Part shown: piece by piece, positions 61,233 to 64,000 of the stretch
Numbering within the stretch: position 1 is the first letter of the stretch
How the letters are laid out: each line of letters begins with the position of its first letter
Assembly (NCBI GenBank): GCA_965223835.1
Contig: CBDCXQ010000001.1
Location: 930,001-994,000 of the forward strand
Direction: 5' to 3'
Source: CAVYXZ01 sp965223835
GTDB taxonomy: Bacteria; Chloroflexota; Anaerolineae; Aggregatilineales; Phototrophicaceae
DNA: 64,000 bases
Made by a program: the position numbers and the translations under genes
The notes under the pieces: model-generated
Seen by the model: the letters and a program-made list of their open reading frames with translations, nothing else
The model's database searches: none
What the model was told of the DNA's origin: nothing

Positions 61233-61237
61233 ACGGA

Positions 61238-64000
61238 TCAGTTCGCCTTAACCCGTTCGCGTTGGGCCTGTTTATCTTCCTTCATATGGCAGTGTTTATA
61301 TTTCTTGCCACTGCCGCACCAACACACGTCATTGCGACCGATCTTTTCTTTGGCTGTCTTGCGCACGGTCTCTGGTTTGGAGGTGGCAGCGCCGCCGCCC
61401 ACACCCGGTCGAAATGCCCGGACATTGCGCCGAACTGGTTGCTGCTGCGCCGCCTGGACTTTAATATGCAGGAGATCATTGGCCGCTTTCTGGCGGATTT
61501 CATGTTGCATATCCTCCCACATCGCAAACGCTGCCCGTTGATACTCAACCAGCGGATCGCGTTGGGCAATTGCCATCAGGCCGATGCCTTCACGCAACAT
61601 GTCCAGGTCGGTGAGATGCCTGCGCCAGAATTGATCGAGCGTGTTGAGCATCACCAGACGTTCCGCCCGGTGCATAAGGTCTTCACCCAATTCGGCGGTT
61701 TTGGCATCATAGGCCGCGGTAAAAGCCTGGATAAGCGCTTCTTCCAGTTCTTCAAGTGTCATCTCACGCATGGTGTCGGGCGTGATGGTTTCGGGAACCG
61801 GGAAGATGGTATACAACTGCTGGTGCAGCTTCTCGACATCCCACGTTTCCGGGTCATCTTCATCACCGATGAATTCCTCAAGTACCGCCAGCACGCCTTC
61901 TTCAAGCACATCGAGATACATAGCCCGCATGTCCTTGGCTTCCAGCACCTCAGTCCGCTGGCGATAGATGAATTCACGCTGTTTGTTGACCACATCGTCA
62001 TATTCCAGCACCCGCTTACGAATATCGAAGTTGTGGCCTTCGACCCGAACCTGGGCCTGGGCGATCGATTTGCTGATGATGTTGTGCTCAATCGGCTCGT
62101 CTTCCGCCATATTAGCCCATGACATGAACTGTTTAACGCGGTCCCCCTGGAAGCGGCGCATGAGTTCATCTTCGAGGCTCAAATAAAAACGCGAGGCACC
62201 CGGATCACCCTGCCGACCTGAACGTCCCCGCAACTGATTGTCGATCCGTCGCGCTTCATGGCGTTCGGTACCGATCACGTACAGGCCACCGGCCTTGAGG
62301 ATTTCTTCGCGGGATTGTTTGCATTCCACTTCCGCTTCTTTGAGCGCGGCGGCCCATTGCTCATCAGTTGCTTCAGTGATTTCGATGCCCTGTTTACGCA
62401 GCTTTTCCCGCGCCTGTCCATCCGGGTTGCCACCCAGCAGAATATCGACCCCACGACCCGCCATGTTGGTAGCGATTGTTACTGCGCCGGGACGTCCGGC
62501 TTGCGCGATGATGGTGGCCTCACGTTCATGATTCTTGGCGTTCAGGACCTCATGATCGACTTTGGCGTTTTTGAGTAACTTGCTCAACCGTTCAGAGGTT
62601 TCAATGGCGACGGTACCAACCAGCACCGGCTGACCGCGTTCCTGCCGTTCTTTGATGTCGGCAATAACGGCCTTGAACTTGCCCGCTTCAGTCGAGTAGA
62701 TCAAGTCCTGCTGGTCATCACGCACTACTGGCACATTGGTTGGAATCGCTACGACTTCGAGGTCATAAATTTTCTCAAATTCTTCCGCCTCGGTGAGCGC
62801 CGTACCGGTCATACCAGCCAATTTGTCGTACATGCGGAAGAAATTCTGGAAGGTAATCGTCGCCATTGTCATGTTTTCGCGGCGAATCTCGACCCCTTCT
62901 TTGGCTTCGATGGCTTGATGTAGACCTTCGGAAAAACGCCGCCCATGCATCAAACGCCCGGTAAACTCGTCCACAATAACGACCTGACCCTGTTCAACGA
63001 TATATTCCTTGTCGTTGTGATACAGCGCTTTGGCTCGCAGCGAATTGTCCAGGTAGGGAATCATCTCGGCATGGTCGGGATGAAATAACTGGTCAATGCC
63101 CAGTCGTTTTTCAACTTTTTCGATTCCAGCTTCCGTCAGGTAGGCGACTTTATCTTTAATATCAACCACATAATCGCCATCGGGTTCTTCTTCCTCAACA
63201 CTATCGTCACTGCTGATTTTGAGGCCTTTGACGATTTGGGCGAAGGTTTTGTAGTATTCTGATGGCGGGTCCGCCGGGCCAGAGATAATCAGCGGTGTCC
63301 GCGCCTCATCAATCAGGATGTTATCAACCTCGTCAACGATGGCATACACCAGATCACGCTGCGTTTTCTGCTTGAGGTCCATGACCATGTTATCGCGCAG
63401 ATAATCGAAGCCGAACTCATTGTTTGTACCATACACGATGTCCGCCTGATAAGCTTCGCGGCGGGTGATGGAGCGTAGATTCTGGAAGCGCTCATCATCG
63501 GCATCAAATTCCGGGTCGTAGAGGAACGACCCCGCGTCCGGGTTGCCCGCAGCATTTTGAATCACAGACGCGGATAATCCCAGTAGACGATAAATCGGCC
63601 CCATTTGCTGCAGGCCGACTTTACTGAGGTAATCATTGGGGGTGATGAGGTGTGCGCCCCGGCCTTGTAACCCATTCAGGTAGAGCGGCAGGGTCGCGAC
63701 GAGCGTTTTACCTTCACCGGTTTTCATCTCCGCGATGCGTCCCTGATGGAGCACCATGCCGCCAATGAGTTGAACATCATAGGGCCGGAGGCCGATGGTG
63801 CGCACCGATGCTTCGCGTACCAGGGCGAACGCTTCATGCAGGATCTCGTCCATGGTCGCGCCGTTCTGCAAACGAGACCGCAGTTCATCGGATTTCTGCC
63901 GCAAGCCATCATCGGATAGCGCTTGCATCTGCGGTTCCAGCGCGTTGATGTCCTCAACCTGTGCCCGATATTCTGATAATGCTCGTTCGATGGGATCGCC
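61238..64000 (-). CDS. secA: Preprotein translocase ATPase SecA (5' end beyond window)
   Basis: At least 920 residues visible; the frame stays open to the right edge, where GDPIERALSEYRAQVEDINALEP is SecA N-terminal sequence, so the start is outside. Motifs: Walker A EMKTGEGKTLVA, DEVDNILIDEARTPLIISG (Walker B/DEAD region), the preprotein-binding domain, TNMAGRGVDILLGGN, RGRSGRQGDPGASRFYLSLEDELMRRF, and the C-terminal zinc tail CWCGSGKKYKHCH. It drives secreted proteins through SecYEG. The frame runs down to the promoter of the next operon. Confidence 0.95.
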   Translation of the reverse strand, partial: GDPIERALSEYRAQVEDINALEPQMQALSDDGLRQKSDELRSRLQNGATMDEILHEAFALVREASVRTIGLRPYDVQLIGGMVLHQGRIAEMKTGEGKTLVATLPLYLNGLQGRGAHLITPNDYLSKVGLQQMGPIYRLLGLSASVIQNAAGNPDAGSFLYDPEFDADDERFQNLRSITRREAYQADIVYGTNNEFGFDYLRDNMVMDLKQKTQRDLVYAIVDEVDNILIDEARTPLIISGPADPPSEYYKTFAQIVKGLKISSDDSVEEEEPDGDYVVDIKDKVAYLTEAGIEKVEKRLGIDQLFHPDHAEMIPYLDNSLRAKALYHNDKEYIVEQGQVVIVDEFTGRLMHGRRFSEGLHQAIEAKEGVEIRRENMTMATITFQNFFRMYDKLAGMTGTALTEAEEFEKIYDLEVVAIPTNVPVVRDDQQDLIYSTEAGKFKAVIADIKERQERGQPVLVGTVAIETSERLSKLLKNAKVDHEVLNAKNHEREATIIAQAGRPGAVTIATNMAGRGVDILLGGNPDGQAREKLRKQGIEITEATDEQWAAALKEAEVECKQSREEILKAGGLYVIGTERHEARRIDNQLRGRSGRQGDPGASRFYLSLEDELMRRFQGDRVKQFMSWANMAEDEPIEHNIISKSIAQAQVRVEGHNFDIRKRVLEYDDVVNKQREFIYRQRTEVLEAKDMRAMYLDVLEEGVLAVLEEFIGDEDDPETWDVEKLHQQLYTIFPVPETITPDTMREMTLEELEEALIQAFTAAYDAKTAELGEDLMHRAERLVMLNTLDQFWRRHLTDLDMLREGIGLMAIAQRDPLVEYQRAAFAMWEDMQHEIRQKAANDLLHIKVQAAQQQPVRRNVRAFRPGVGGGAATSKPETVRKTAKEKIGRNDVCWCGSGKKYKHCHMKEDKQAQRERVKAN

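Noticed and set aside
61079..62122. 347-codon plus-strand frame opposite secA
   Set aside because: It is antisense to conserved SecA sequence and has no recognisable domain.
1..64000. tRNA, rRNA or CRISPR arrays
   Set aside because: I looked in the intergenic stretches for cloverleaf ends, rRNA blocks and regular spaced repeats and saw none; a tRNA scan was not run.

Overview
The window reads as a chromosomal segment of a Gram-positive-like or monoderm bacterium, most likely a member of the Chloroflexota (Anaerolineae side). This is inferred from the mix of genes rather than from an rRNA: signal-peptide WD40 and SH3-domain proteins, several PMT/ArnT-like membrane glycosyltransferases, a CHAD protein, a split acyl-CoA mutase, and a DnaE interrupted by an intein. 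No rRNA or tRNA gene was recognised. Core genes look moderately GC-rich; several accessory stretches (about 4-10.4 kb, 14.6-20.9 kb, 30.1-31.4 kb) are visibly more AT-rich.

Left part (1-20,990) is an accessory region. It holds a large subtilisin-VWA protein; a GC-rich structured intergenic island ending in a terminator; an orphan sigma-70-like protein; a 1.45-kaa NACHT/STAND NTPase with a C-terminal PD-(D/E)xK nuclease (candidate anti-phage protein); a large serine recombinase whose 3' end is interrupted by an IS1634-type insertion sequence; two secreted WD40 genes, one frameshifted; and a second serine-recombinase module with a ribbon-helix-helix protein, an excisionase-like protein and a perfect 24-bp palindrome. 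The two recombinase modules share a related 60-bp sequence upstream, and the second recombinase reads into the 3' end of copA, which suggests site-specific integration there.

Middle part (20.8-48 kb) is metabolic and envelope DNA: a copper efflux ATPase with its CsoR repressor and operator; an O-antigen-ligase-like protein; a set of genes for branched/odd-chain acyl-CoA and propionyl-CoA handling (methylmalonyl-CoA epimerase, acyl-CoA dehydrogenase, three-gene propionyl/acetyl-CoA carboxylase, coenzyme B12 mutase large subunit). Set into this is a small unusual cluster: CYTH protein, an 80-aa protein with serine at every third residue, and two tandem TIR-domain proteins with a UPF0175-like protein between them. 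Two PMT-like glycosyltransferases, an APH-type kinase, a CHAD protein, SDR, aldose epimerase and YbaK deacylase follow.

Right part (48-64 kb) is mostly housekeeping: 6-phosphofructokinase, DNA polymerase III alpha with a 294-residue intein, a PIN toxin-antitoxin pair, another glycosyltransferase next to Fpg/MutM, an MBL-fold hydrolase, a small three-gene membrane/winged-helix operon, and SecA running off the right edge. The most noteworthy candidates for undescribed biology are the NACHT-nuclease beside an orphan sigma-like factor and a structured RNA island, the Myb/SANT-tailed serine recombinases, and the (Sxx)21 protein with the twin TIR genes.
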